A DNA stretch of 42,080 bases from Sphingomonadales bacterium (GTDB lineage Bacteria > Pseudomonadota > Alphaproteobacteria > Sphingomonadales > Sphingomonadaceae). Below, in pieces: positions 17,061 through 24,104 of this stretch (within the stretch, counting starts at the first letter, position 1; each line of letters begins with the position of its first letter). Below the pieces are notes generated by a model. The model made no database searches. It had not been told where the DNA came from and saw nothing but the letters and a program-made list of their open reading frames with translations. The stretch is taken from the NCBI GenBank assembly GCA_028871475.1, contig JAGWMZ010000032.1, positions 1 through 42,080 of the forward strand, read 5' to 3'. Position numbers and translations under genes: made by a program.

Positions 17061-18284
17061 TCATATCCGCACGCCCTGGATGGCCGCGCCCCAGGTGGTG
17101 CGCCAGCGACGCTTCACGCTGGTGAGCCCCGTCAGCGCGACCAGCGCCAGCGCGGCAAAGATCAGGAAGCCCATCGACTGCGAGCCGGTGTATTGCTTGG
17201 CCAGACCCAGCGAGGAGGCGAGGTAGAACCCGCCCACGCCGCCGCCAAAGCCGACCAGACCTGTCATCACGCCGATTTCGTGGCGGAAACGCTGGGGCAC
17301 CAGTTGGAACACCGCGCCATTGCCCACGCCCAGCGCGGTCATGACGAGAAAGAACAGCGGGAAAATCACCGCGAAGGCGATGGGGGCAAAGGCGATCGCC
17401 GCCAGCAGCATGGCGGCTGCCGCATAGACCATGCTCAGCGTCTTGATGCCGCCGATCCGGTCACCCAGCGCGCCGCCGACCGGGCGCACCATCGAGCCGA
17501 CGAACACGCAGCTTGCCGTGCAATAGCCAGCCTGAATGGGGGTGAGGCCCAGTTCGCTGGTGAAGAAAATCGGCAGCGAGGAGGCCAGACCCACAAAGCC
17601 GCCAAAAGTGACGCCGTAGAACAGGATGAACCACCAGGCATCGGCCTGTGCCAGCATCTTGAAGTAACCGGCGATGTATTCGCCCAGCGGCTTGGTTTCA
17701 GGCTGGTTGGGGCTGTCCTTGGCGAAGATCACGAAGGCCAGCAGCACGATGGCGGCCGGAATGGCGGCCATGGCCAGCACATTGGTCCAGCCAAAGGCCT
17801 TGGCCAGCAGCGGGGCGAACAGCGCGGCAAAGACCGTGCCCGAATTGCCCATGCCGGCAATGCCCATCGCCTTGCCCTGATGCTCTGGCGGATACCAGCG
17901 GCCCGCCAGCGGCAGGGCCACCGCAAAGGAGGCCCCCGCAAAGCCCAGAATGATGCCCAGCGCGATCAGACCGTTCATCGTGTCGATGCCGAAATGCCAC
18001 ATGCCCAGAAGACCGGCGATGACGATGATCTGGCTGATGATGCCGGTTCGCTTCTGGCCGATGCGGTCGGCCAGAAAGCCGTTGACGAGGCGCAGCACCG
18101 CGCCCGCCAGCGTGGGCACCGCGACGACGAAACCCTTTTGCGCCGGGGTCAGCCCCATGGCCTTGGAAAAGATCGGGGCCAGCGGGCCCAGCAGGTTCCA
18201 CACCATGAAGGCCACGTCGAAATACAGAAACGCCATGATCAGCGTGGGCCGGTGGCCCGCTTTCCAGAAAGATTCCCCATTCAT
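17061..18284 (-). CDS. Nitrate/nitrite MFS transporter (NarK/NasA family)
   Basis: Inner-membrane transporter of 407 residues with about 12 hydrophobic segments. Family features include FNTLNG-like elements replaced here by FGGFVGLASSLPIFF, and the nitrate signature regions GFAGASFAVALPLAGRWYPPEHQGKAMG and VGFGGGVGGFYLASSLG. The start at 18284 (MNGESFWKAGHRPTL) has GGGGGAG upstream; an in-frame start at 18341 would add a tail from the leader. It is the first gene of the minus-strand nitrate operon and would bring nitrate to the reductase encoded next. Export of nitrite cannot be excluded from sequence. Confidence 0.93.
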   Translation of the reverse strand: MNGESFWKAGHRPTLIMAFLYFDVAFMVWNLLGPLAPIFSKAMGLTPAQKGFVVAVPTLAGAVLRLVNGFLADRIGQKRTGIISQIIVIAGLLGMWHFGIDTMNGLIALGIILGFAGASFAVALPLAGRWYPPEHQGKAMGIAGMGNSGTVFAALFAPLLAKAFGWTNVLAMAAIPAAIVLLAFVIFAKDSPNQPETKPLGEYIAGYFKMLAQADAWWFILFYGVTFGGFVGLASSLPIFFTSELGLTPIQAGYCTASCVFVGSMVRPVGGALGDRIGGIKTLSMVYAAAAMLLAAIAFAPIAFAVIFPLFFLVMTALGVGNGAVFQLVPQRFRHEIGVMTGLVGFGGGVGGFYLASSLGLAKQYTGSQSMGFLIFAALALVALTGLTSVKRRWRTTWGAAIQGVRI

Positions 18285-18350
18285 CGAACCATACTCCCCC
18301 GAATGACATGCCCAGCGCGCCGGACCCGACCGGCGTGGCAAAGTGACAAG

Positions 18351-18380
18351 AAAACCCGCGCACCGCCCCTTGCGGCGGGC
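18351..18380 (-). terminator. Terminator-like hairpin in the leader of the nitrate transporter gene
   Basis: On the minus strand, CCCGC (18379-18375) pairs with GCGGG (18359-18355), which runs into TTTTCTT. Inside it an alternative 6-bp hairpin CGCCGC/GCGGTG with an AAGGG loop can form and excludes part of the outer stem. It lies about 70 bases before the start codon, in the untranslated leader, where it could act as an attenuator. Confidence 0.45.
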
Positions 18381-18463
18381 CGGTCGGACGAAACGAAAGC
18401 GGCTTGACGCCCACCCCGGCCAGCGGCTCCACTCGCGTGCATGTGAGCACGGGAGGGGGCTGC

Positions 18464-20152
18464 GTGGTGCAGGAAGGGCGATTGTTCGTGGCAGTGGGCT
18501 GGGCCAGCCGACAGGGCCCGCGCGCGGACAATCAGGATTTCGCGGGCGCCTGGCTGGGCAGCGAAACCGAGCGCGCGCGCCTTGGCATGGTGGCCGCCCT
18601 GGCCGATGGCGTGAGCGGCGGGCGCGGAGGCCGCATCGCGTCTGAACTGGCCGTGCGCGCGCTGATCGAGGGCTATTACGCCCAGCCCGACACGATTGGC
18701 GTGGCCCATGCGGTGGAGCGGGTGATGACGCCCTTCAACCGTTGGCTGGCGGCGATGGGGCGCGGCGATACCATGGCCCATTGCGCGACGACCTTCACCG
18801 GAATGGTGATAAGAGGGCGCCGCGCCCATGTGCTGCATGTGGGCGACAGCCGGGCCTGGCACCTGCGCGGCGACCGGCTGGCCCAGCTCACCACCGACCA
18901 CACCCATTCCCACCCCGACCGCAGCCATATCCTGCTGCGCGCGCTGGGGCTGGAGGACCATCTTAGGCTTGATCATCATGAGGTTGAGCTGGCCGAGCAC
19001 GACCGCATCCTGCTGACCAGTGACGGCGTGCATGGTGTTCTGAGCGCACGTCGCCTCACGGGTTTCATGGGTGCGCGCCAATCCGCCCAGGCCGATGCCG
19101 AGAGCATTGTCGAGGCGGCGCTGAGCGTTGGCGGGCAGGACAATGCAACCGCTCTGGTGATCGATATCGTCAGTCTGCCCCGGCTGAACCATGATGCCAT
19201 CGCTGGCGAACTGGCCCGTCTGCCGATTCTCACCCCGCCCGAGGAAGGCGAGAGCATCGACGGCTTCCGGCTCGACAGCGAGATTGCCGACGGGCGCTAC
19301 ACCCGCCTGTTCCGCGCGTATGACACGCTGGGCGATCAGCAGGTGGTCATCAAGTTTCCCAAGCTCTCCCTGCTCTCCGAACAGGGCGCAAGGGCGGCCT
19401 TCACCCGCGAAATGCTGGTGGGCAGCCGGGTGGACAGTCCCTTTGTCGGCGCGGCCTGGCCGGTGGCGCCCGAGCGGCAGACGCGGCTCTATGGCGTCCA
19501 GCCCTATTACGCGGGCCAGACGCTGGAGCAGCGGCTGGCCCGCCCGGTCTCGCTGCAAGAGGCGCTGCGCATCGCCATCGGCATGGCGCGCGGCGTGGCG
19601 GCGCTGCACCGGCTGCACATCATCCACCGCGACATCAAGCCGGACAATGTGATGCTGACCGAGGACGGCGGCGTGCGCCTCATCGACCTTGGCGTGGCGC
19701 GCCTGCCCCGCATCGAGGAGTTTCGCAGCGACGAAATCCCTGGCAGCCCGGCTTACATGGCGCCCGAAATGTTCGACGGCAACGCCGGCACCGAGGCGAC
19801 CGACCAGTTCGCGCTGGGTGTCTGCCTGTGGCGCCTGTTCACCGGCATCTGGCCCTATGGCGAGGTGGAGGCCTTCAGCCGTCCACGTTTCCGCCGCCCC
19901 GAAGCGCCCGGCAAGGCGCGGCCCGAACTGCCCGCCTGGCTGGAAAGCGTGCTGATGCGCAGCGTCGCCATCGACCCGGCCGAGCGTTTCGGCGATGTGG
20001 TCGACCTGCTGCGCGCGCTGGAGGGGGGGGCAGCGGTCAAGCGTCGCGTGGTGCGCCCCGTGCCGCTGATCGAGAGGCATCCGCTGCGTGTCTGGCAGGG
20101 ACTGTGCCTGATCCTGCTGGTGGCTTTGGTGATCTCTCTGGTGCGGCGATAG
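18464..20152 (+). CDS. PP2C phosphatase / Ser-Thr kinase fusion, membrane anchored
   Basis: About 562 residues. The N-terminal PP2C phosphatase domain shows RQGPRADNQDF, ALADGVSGGRGG, LHVGDSRAWHL, LTSDGVHGVL and GGQDNATALVI, which hold the metal-binding Asp residues. The second half is a Hanks-type kinase: VVIKFPK (catalytic Lys), IIHRDIKPDNVMLTEDGGVRLIDLGVAR (HRD and DLG loops) and GSPAYMAPEM. A C-terminal hydrophobic helix (LCLILLVALVISLV) anchors it to the inner membrane. I prefer the GTG at 18464 because GGGAGGGGG lies 5-8 bases before it; a TTG at 18404 has no ribosome site. Such genes recur in nitrate-assimilation clusters (for example beside nirB and nasA in Pseudomonas aeruginosa), but the target is unknown. 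Confidence 0.92.
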   Translation: MVQEGRLFVAVGWASRQGPRADNQDFAGAWLGSETERARLGMVAALADGVSGGRGGRIASELAVRALIEGYYAQPDTIGVAHAVERVMTPFNRWLAAMGRGDTMAHCATTFTGMVIRGRRAHVLHVGDSRAWHLRGDRLAQLTTDHTHSHPDRSHILLRALGLEDHLRLDHHEVELAEHDRILLTSDGVHGVLSARRLTGFMGARQSAQADAESIVEAALSVGGQDNATALVIDIVSLPRLNHDAIAGELARLPILTPPEEGESIDGFRLDSEIADGRYTRLFRAYDTLGDQQVVIKFPKLSLLSEQGARAAFTREMLVGSRVDSPFVGAAWPVAPERQTRLYGVQPYYAGQTLEQRLARPVSLQEALRIAIGMARGVAALHRLHIIHRDIKPDNVMLTEDGGVRLIDLGVARLPRIEEFRSDEIPGSPAYMAPEMFDGNAGTEATDQFALGVCLWRLFTGIWPYGEVEAFSRPRFRRPEAPGKARPELPAWLESVLMRSVAIDPAERFGDVVDLLRALEGGAAVKRRVVRPVPLIERHPLRVWQGLCLILLVALVISLVRR

Positions 20153-20183
20153 GATGGTGAACGACATGGCCAGTTTCCCAAAG

Positions 20184-20211
20184 GAAGACCGGACCGGGAA
20201 GACCGGACCGG
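20184..20211 (+). repeat. Perfect 14-bp tandem repeat upstream of nasT
   Basis: GAAGACCGGACCGG occurs at 20184-20197 and again at 20198-20211 with no gap, in the 270-base space between the kinase gene and nasT. Confidence 0.7.
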
Positions 20212-20247
20212 CGGCGCCATTGCCGAAGCGTGTGAAGAAAGGAGGGG

Positions 20248-20261
20248 CATCCCGCGGGATG
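20248..20261. promoter_or_regulatory. 14-bp perfect palindrome upstream of nasT
   Basis: CATCCCGCGGGATG is a perfect palindrome without spacer, placed about 160 bases before the nasT start. It could be the operator of a dimeric regulator; no regulator can be named from sequence. Confidence 0.4.
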
Positions 20262-20422
20262 GCAGCCCTCAATGGCAGGATCGCGCCCTTGCGATCGACC
20301 GTCGCCCTAAGAATGCCGATTCGCATGCTGCGATGCAAGATGGAAAATTGGCAGCCTGTCCGATGGCGCCTGCGGCACAATGCCCATTGCCAAGCCCGCC
20401 CCCTCACGCCACCCTCGCGCCC

Positions 20423-21028
20423 ATGCGTGTAGCCATCGTCGATGAAAGCGCCGCCCGCGCCGCCGTGATCGGCGAAGGGTTTGAAGCGCTGGAAGATTGC
20501 GAGATCTTTGTCGTGACCGAAAGGCGCGGGCTGGTCGCGCGCATCGCCCAGATCGACCCGGACATCGTGCTGATGGATCTGGGCAATCCCAGCCGTGACG
20601 TGCTGGAGGATTATTTCGCGGTCAGCCGCGTGCTGGACCGGCCGATTGCCATGTTCGTCGATGAATCGGACGAGGAATCCATCGGGGCCAGCATCGATGC
20701 AGGCGTGTCGGCCTATGTGGTCGATGGCTTCGCGCCGCACCGCATCCGGCCGATTCTCGATCTGGCGGTGCGGCGGTTCAGCGCCTATTCCCGTCTGCAA
20801 TCCGATCTGGCCGAGGCGCGGGGACGGCTGGCCGAGCGCGATTCGATCGACGCGGCCAAGCGCATTTTGATGACGACCCGCCGGTTGAGCGAGCCGGACG
20901 CCTATGCCGAATTGCGCCGGACGGCGATGAATCAGGGCCGCCGCATCGCCGATATCGCCGAGGCGGTGGTGACCGCGCATAATCTGCTGGGACCGCGCGA
21001 GAGTCGCGCAACGCAAGGGGGCAAGTGA
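20423..21028 (+). CDS. nasT: ANTAR-domain antiterminator NasT
   Basis: RNA-binding response regulator of 201 residues. The N-terminal receiver-like domain has IVDESAARAAVI and IVLMDLGNPSRD, with the putative phosphoacceptor Asp in MDL but without the usual paired Asp at the first loop. The C-terminal ANTAR domain (about 140-190) shows RDSIDAAKRILMTTRRLSEPDAYAELRRTAMNQGRRIADIAEAV, close to the family pattern. In other proteobacteria NasT binds hexaloop hairpins in leader RNAs of nitrate genes and prevents termination; NasS holds it when nitrate is absent. The nasS start overlaps this stop codon, and two matching RNA elements lie downstream, which makes the assignment firm. Confidence 0.95.
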   Translation: MRVAIVDESAARAAVIGEGFEALEDCEIFVVTERRGLVARIAQIDPDIVLMDLGNPSRDVLEDYFAVSRVLDRPIAMFVDESDEESIGASIDAGVSAYVVDGFAPHRIRPILDLAVRRFSAYSRLQSDLAEARGRLAERDSIDAAKRILMTTRRLSEPDAYAELRRTAMNQGRRIADIAEAVVTAHNLLGPRESRATQGGK

Positions 21029-22239
21029 CCGTGGCCGCGCATTTCAACATCGGTTTTCTGCCGCTGGTCGATGCCGCCCTGCCGATCCTGGCGCGCGAGC
21101 ATGGTTATGCGCAGGCCGAAGGCATCACGCTTGACCTGACCAAGGATGTCAGTTGGGCCACTGTGCTCGACCGGCTGCTCTATGGCCATACCGATGCCGC
21201 CCATCTGGTGGCGCCTTTGGCCATTGCCACCACGCTGGGCTGGGGGCGGCGGGCACAGGCACTGTCGGTGCCCTTCGTGCTGGGGCTCAATGGCAATGCG
21301 GTGACCTTGCGCAGCGATCTGGCCGCGCAGGTCAATCCCGGCGGCGGTCTGGGCGATCCGGTGCAGGTGGGCGCGGCGCTGCGCGCGGTGGCGCTGGCGC
21401 GCAAGGAAGCGGGGCAGCCTTTGCGTTTTGGCGTGGTGCACCGCTATTCCAGCCATAATTACATGTTGCGTTACTGGCTGGCGGCCTGCGGCATCCGGCC
21501 TGACCGCGATGTGGAGATCATCATCGTGCCGCCCCCCTTCTGCGCTGATGCGCTGGAGGGCGGGGATGTCGATGGCGTCTGCGTGGGCGAACCATGGAAC
21601 AGCGTGGCGGTGGAGCGGGGTGTGGGCACCATTGTGCTGGTCACGGCGCAGATCTGGCGGCGCGGCGTGGAAAAGGTGCTGGCCATGCGCGAATCGGTGC
21701 TGGAAGAGCGGCGCGACGAGGTGGAGGCACTGGTGCGCGCCCTGCGCCGCGCGGCCCAGCATTTCGTCGATCCCGCCGCGCTGAAGGACCATGTGCAGAT
21801 CCTCGCCCGGCCCGAATATCTCGACGGCAATGCCGAGCTGATCGAGCGGGCGCTGGCCGATAGGCTGCTGTTGCATCGGGGTGATGGGCTGGCCCATGTC
21901 CCCGATTTCATGTTCCAGTACCGCGAGGCGGCCAATTTCCCCTGGGTCAGCCAGGCGCAGTGGCTCTACACGCAGATGGTGCGCTGGGATGGACATGCCC
22001 TGTCGCAGGAGGATGCCGCGCGTGCCGGGCATGTCTTCCGCCCGGATGTTTATCGCCAAGCCCTGCTGGGCACCGATGAGCCTCTGCCGGGCGCCAGTTC
22101 CAAAGTGGAAGGCAGCCTGACACGCATCACCGCCGTTTCCACCCAGCAGGGCACCATGGTGCTGGAAGACAACCGTTTTTTTGACGGAAAAGCCTTTGAT
22201 CCGCTGCATATCGAGGATTATGCGGCCAGCCTGCCCTGA
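21025..22239 (+). CDS. nasS: Nitrate sensor NasS (NrtA/CmpA-like, cytoplasmic)
   Basis: 404 residues of the periplasmic nitrate-binding-protein fold (NrtA/CmpA family) but without a signal peptide, as expected for the soluble sensor NasS. Visible blocks: NIGFLPLVDAALPILAREHGYAQAEGI, YGHTDAAHLVAPLAIATTLG, GVVHRYSSHNYMLRYWLAACGI, GVCVGEPWNSVAVERGVG and FPWVSQAQWLYTQMVRW. The GTG start overlaps the nasT stop (GTGA), with a second GTG at 21031 also possible; AAGGGG lies just upstream. In known systems it binds NasT in the absence of nitrate or nitrite and releases it on ligand binding. Confidence 0.94.
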   Translation: MTVAAHFNIGFLPLVDAALPILAREHGYAQAEGITLDLTKDVSWATVLDRLLYGHTDAAHLVAPLAIATTLGWGRRAQALSVPFVLGLNGNAVTLRSDLAAQVNPGGGLGDPVQVGAALRAVALARKEAGQPLRFGVVHRYSSHNYMLRYWLAACGIRPDRDVEIIIVPPPFCADALEGGDVDGVCVGEPWNSVAVERGVGTIVLVTAQIWRRGVEKVLAMRESVLEERRDEVEALVRALRRAAQHFVDPAALKDHVQILARPEYLDGNAELIERALADRLLLHRGDGLAHVPDFMFQYREAANFPWVSQAQWLYTQMVRWDGHALSQEDAARAGHVFRPDVYRQALLGTDEPLPGASSKVEGSLTRITAVSTQQGTMVLEDNRFFDGKAFDPLHIEDYAASLP

Positions 22240-22281
22240 GGGTGTTCTAAAAATCAGTCGCAAAATTCGCAAAAATTAGAC

Positions 22282-22310
22282 TTGGCAGAACTCGACGCTT
22301 TCCCTTAATT
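22282..22310 (+). promoter_or_regulatory. Putative promoter of the porin transcript
   Basis: TTGGCA (22282-22287), a 17-base spacer and TTAATT (22305-22310). The -10 is weak, but the element has the same layout as one before nirB, and in both cases the first leader hairpin starts 50-51 bases after the -35 start. Confidence 0.45.
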
Positions 22311-22332
22311 TTCCACGCAGGATGAGGCGGGG

Positions 22333-22396
22333 CGGTCCAAGGTGGGACCGGGGTTACCCTCCATCCGACAGCACACATGCGTGGCAACGATGCCGC
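22333..22396 (+). promoter_or_regulatory. ANTAR (NasT) target RNA, two hexaloop hairpins, porin leader
   Basis: Hairpin P1 is CGGTCC-AAGGTG-GGACCG (22333-22350): six base pairs and a 6-base loop with A at 1 and G at 4. Hairpin P2 is GTGGC-AACGAT-GCCGC (22381-22396): five pairs including one G-U, again a 6-base loop with A1 and G4. This dual-hairpin form is the known ANTAR recognition motif. The 3' arm of P2 is also the 5' arm of the terminator that follows, so binding of NasT to P1-P2 should prevent termination. Confidence 0.87.
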
Positions 22397-22436
22397 CCGA
22401 TCATCCCCCAGCGGGACGTGATCGAGGCGGCTTTTT
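22392..22436 (+). terminator. Leader terminator controlled by the ANTAR element (porin)
   Basis: GCCGCC (22392-22397) pairs with GGCGGC (22426-22431); inside, GATCA pairs with TGATC and CCC with GGG; TTTTT follows at 22432-22436. The terminator and hairpin P2 share bases 22392-22396 and cannot form together. The porin start codon is 105 bases further on. Confidence 0.87.
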
Positions 22437-22540
22437 CGTGTGTGCGGTTCGGGCCCGGTGCCCGGCGCGCGCCGCCTTGTCCGGGCTGTCGACGGGGTTT
22501 GCGCCATGTGGCGCGTCATGTTCGACGGGGGAACAATCGA

Positions 22541-23866
22541 ATGATCCGTTTCAGGAAGAGCTTGCGCTCGGGCTGCACAATCCTTGCGCTGGCAGCATCG
22601 CTGGGTCTGGCGCAAACCGCTTTGGGCGATGCGCCCAAGGCAGCGGCCGGCGCCCGACTGGGCGATCCGATCACCATCGGCGAGGGGATCACCTTCGACC
22701 CCATGCTCGATGCGCGGCTGCGCTGGGAGGATGTGGATGCCACCAGCAAAACGGCCGATGCCGTCACGCTGCGCACGCGTGCCGGTTTTGAGGTGAAGGA
22801 TAGCCACAGCCATCTGGCGCTGCTGGCCGAGGCGGTGGGGACCGTCGCGCTCGACAAGGATTACAGCGCTTTTCCCTATGCCGTGGTCAACAACGACCAG
22901 TATCGTCCGGCGCGCGCCGTCATCGCCGATCCGCAGACGGCGGGGCTGAACCGGCTGCAACTGCAATATGCCACCAAGGAGGTGACGCTGACGGTCGGGC
23001 GGCAGCGGATCAATCTGGATGATCAGCGCTTCGTCGGTTCGGTCGGCTGGCGCCAGAACGAGCAGGTGTTCGATGCCGCCCGCGCCGAGATCCACAAGGG
23101 CGCCTTCAACCTCGACACCACCTACGCCATTCAGCAGCACTCGATCTATGGCGCCTATGGCAATCCGCGCGATTATTACACGGGCAAGTTCATCTTCGTG
23201 AATGGCGGCATCAAGGATGGGCCGACGACGCTGAAGGGCTTTGCCTATCTGCTCGATTACGACAACACCGGCTTCATCAACCTGCCGGCCGCGCGCAGCC
23301 AGCTCGACAGTTCGCAGACCTATGGCGCGCGCTGGGGCGAGGCGCTGCCGCTGGCCAAGGGGGTGATGCTGGGCTGGACGGTCAGCTATGCGCGTCAGTC
23401 GAATTATGGGCACAACCGCCGGGCCTATAACGTGAATTACTGGCTGGCCGATGGCTCCCTGACCTATCACAACGTCACCGCGAATGCCGGTTATGAAATG
23501 ATGGGCGCCGATGCGCGCGCGACGGGCGGCCCTTGGTCGATGCAGACGCCCATGGCCACGCTGCATGGTTTCGACGGCTGGGCCGACGTGTTCCTGACCA
23601 CCCCCTCCACGGGCCTGAGCGACACCTATATCGGCCTGTCGGGCAAGCTGCCTCAGGTGACGGTGCTGCCGGGGCTGAAGTATGGCGTGAGCTATCACTG
23701 GTTCGGTTCGGATCTGAACAGCACCAAATTCGGCAATGAGGTGGATGCGCAGGTCGGTTTTCGCACGCGCAACATCAACTGGCTGATCAAATATGCCAGC
23801 TATGTGGCGAAGGGTTTTGGCGCGGATACCAAAAAGTTCTGGCTGCAGGCCGATTACGCATTCTGA
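22541..23866 (+). CDS. Outer-membrane porin (alginate-export-like family) in the nitrate locus
   Basis: 441 residues, with GGGGGA eight bases before the ATG. A signal peptide (MIRFRKSLRSGCTILALAAS..., cut probably after TALG) is followed by an 18-strand-like beta-barrel sequence: LDARLRWEDVDATSKTADAV, LQYATKEVTLTVGRQRINLDDQRFVGSVGWRQNEQVFDAA and IHKGAFNLDTTYAIQQH, as in the alginate_exp family, ending in Phe (LQADYAF). The family includes AlgE-like and other substrate-specific porins. Its place between nasS and nirB, behind an ANTAR leader, suggests that it admits nitrate or nitrite through the outer membrane; this is inference from context. Confidence 0.9.
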   Translation: MIRFRKSLRSGCTILALAASLGLAQTALGDAPKAAAGARLGDPITIGEGITFDPMLDARLRWEDVDATSKTADAVTLRTRAGFEVKDSHSHLALLAEAVGTVALDKDYSAFPYAVVNNDQYRPARAVIADPQTAGLNRLQLQYATKEVTLTVGRQRINLDDQRFVGSVGWRQNEQVFDAARAEIHKGAFNLDTTYAIQQHSIYGAYGNPRDYYTGKFIFVNGGIKDGPTTLKGFAYLLDYDNTGFINLPAARSQLDSSQTYGARWGEALPLAKGVMLGWTVSYARQSNYGHNRRAYNVNYWLADGSLTYHNVTANAGYEMMGADARATGGPWSMQTPMATLHGFDGWADVFLTTPSTGLSDTYIGLSGKLPQVTVLPGLKYGVSYHWFGSDLNSTKFGNEVDAQVGFRTRNINWLIKYASYVAKGFGADTKKFWLQADYAF

Positions 23867-23877
23867 TGGCCTGATCT

Positions 23878-23940
23878 CATCCTGGTGCCTGCTGCGCCGC
23901 AAAAAGCCTCTTGGCGGATGGCGCGGCAGGCGGTAGGATG
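23878..23940 (+). terminator. Long hairpin after the porin gene
   Basis: CATCCT/AGGATG (6 bp) and GCCTGCTGCGCC/GGCGCGGCAGGC (12 bp with one G-U) are separated by a 3x3 internal loop and close a 21-base loop. No T-run follows, so it may end the porin mRNA weakly or protect its 3' end. Its loop and 3' arm overlap the putative nirB promoter. Confidence 0.55.
23911..23939 (+). promoter_or_regulatory. Putative promoter of nirB-nirD-cobA
   Basis: TTGGCG (23911-23916), a 17-base spacer and TAGGAT (23934-23939), each 4 of 6 to the sigma-70 consensus. The first ANTAR hairpin begins 22 bases after the -10, against 23 in the porin leader. Confidence 0.5.
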
Positions 23941-23960
23941 AACCCACTTTCCGCTTTCAG

Positions 23961-24028
23961 TCGCCCAATGGGGGGCGATTCGTCTGAGGCGGTAGAAACC
24001 TCATATCATTGCGTGGCAACGGTGCCGC
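23961..24028 (+). promoter_or_regulatory. ANTAR (NasT) target RNA, two hexaloop hairpins, nirB leader
   Basis: Hairpin P1 is TCGCCC-AATGGG-GGGCGA (23961-23978), extended by G-U and A-T pairs; hairpin P2 is GTGGC-AACGGT-GCCGC (24013-24028). Both have 6-base loops with A1 and G4. P2 and its flank (TGCGTGGCAACGGTGCCGCC) match the porin leader at 19 of 20 bases, while the P1 stems differ completely but keep pairing, which supports function as RNA structure. Confidence 0.87.
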
Positions 24029-24067
24029 CTCGGTCTGGCCTTTCGGGGGCGGTTCGTGGCGGTTTTT
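24024..24067 (+). terminator. Leader terminator controlled by the ANTAR element (nirB)
   Basis: CCGCC (24025-24029) pairs with GGCGG (24058-24062), extended by a G-U pair, and TTTTT follows (24063-24067). The 5' arm is part of hairpin P2, so the two are exclusive. An alternative partner GGCGG lies at 24048-24052. The nirB start is 38 bases downstream. Confidence 0.75.
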
Positions 24068-24104
24068 GGCGTTGTTTCGCGGCTTTTTCGGAGCATCTGC
24101 GATC

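Noticed and set aside
18319..18334. Hexaloop hairpin GCCGG-TCGGGT-CCGGC in the minus-strand nitrate leader
   Set aside because: The loop has G4 but not A1, and no terminator follows, so it is not taken as an ANTAR hairpin.
20279..20296. Hairpin GATCGC-GCCCTT-GCGATC with a possible ANTAR loop on the minus strand
   Set aside because: The A1/G4 loop (AAGGGC) exists only on the minus strand, where no gene follows and no second hairpin or terminator is paired with it.
18281..21016. 911-codon open frame on the minus strand
   Set aside because: It is antisense to the phosphatase-kinase and nasT genes, which show complete domain motifs; its composition is that of a shadow frame.
22282..22299. Sigma-54 type -24/-12 promoter in the porin leader
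   Set aside because: TTGGCA is followed by GC one base off the required 10-base spacing, and the -12 lacks TTGC.
24009..24104. Longer N-terminus for NirB
   Set aside because: It would translate the ANTAR hairpin and terminator region. The NirB-like sequence starts at 24105 with a ribosome site.
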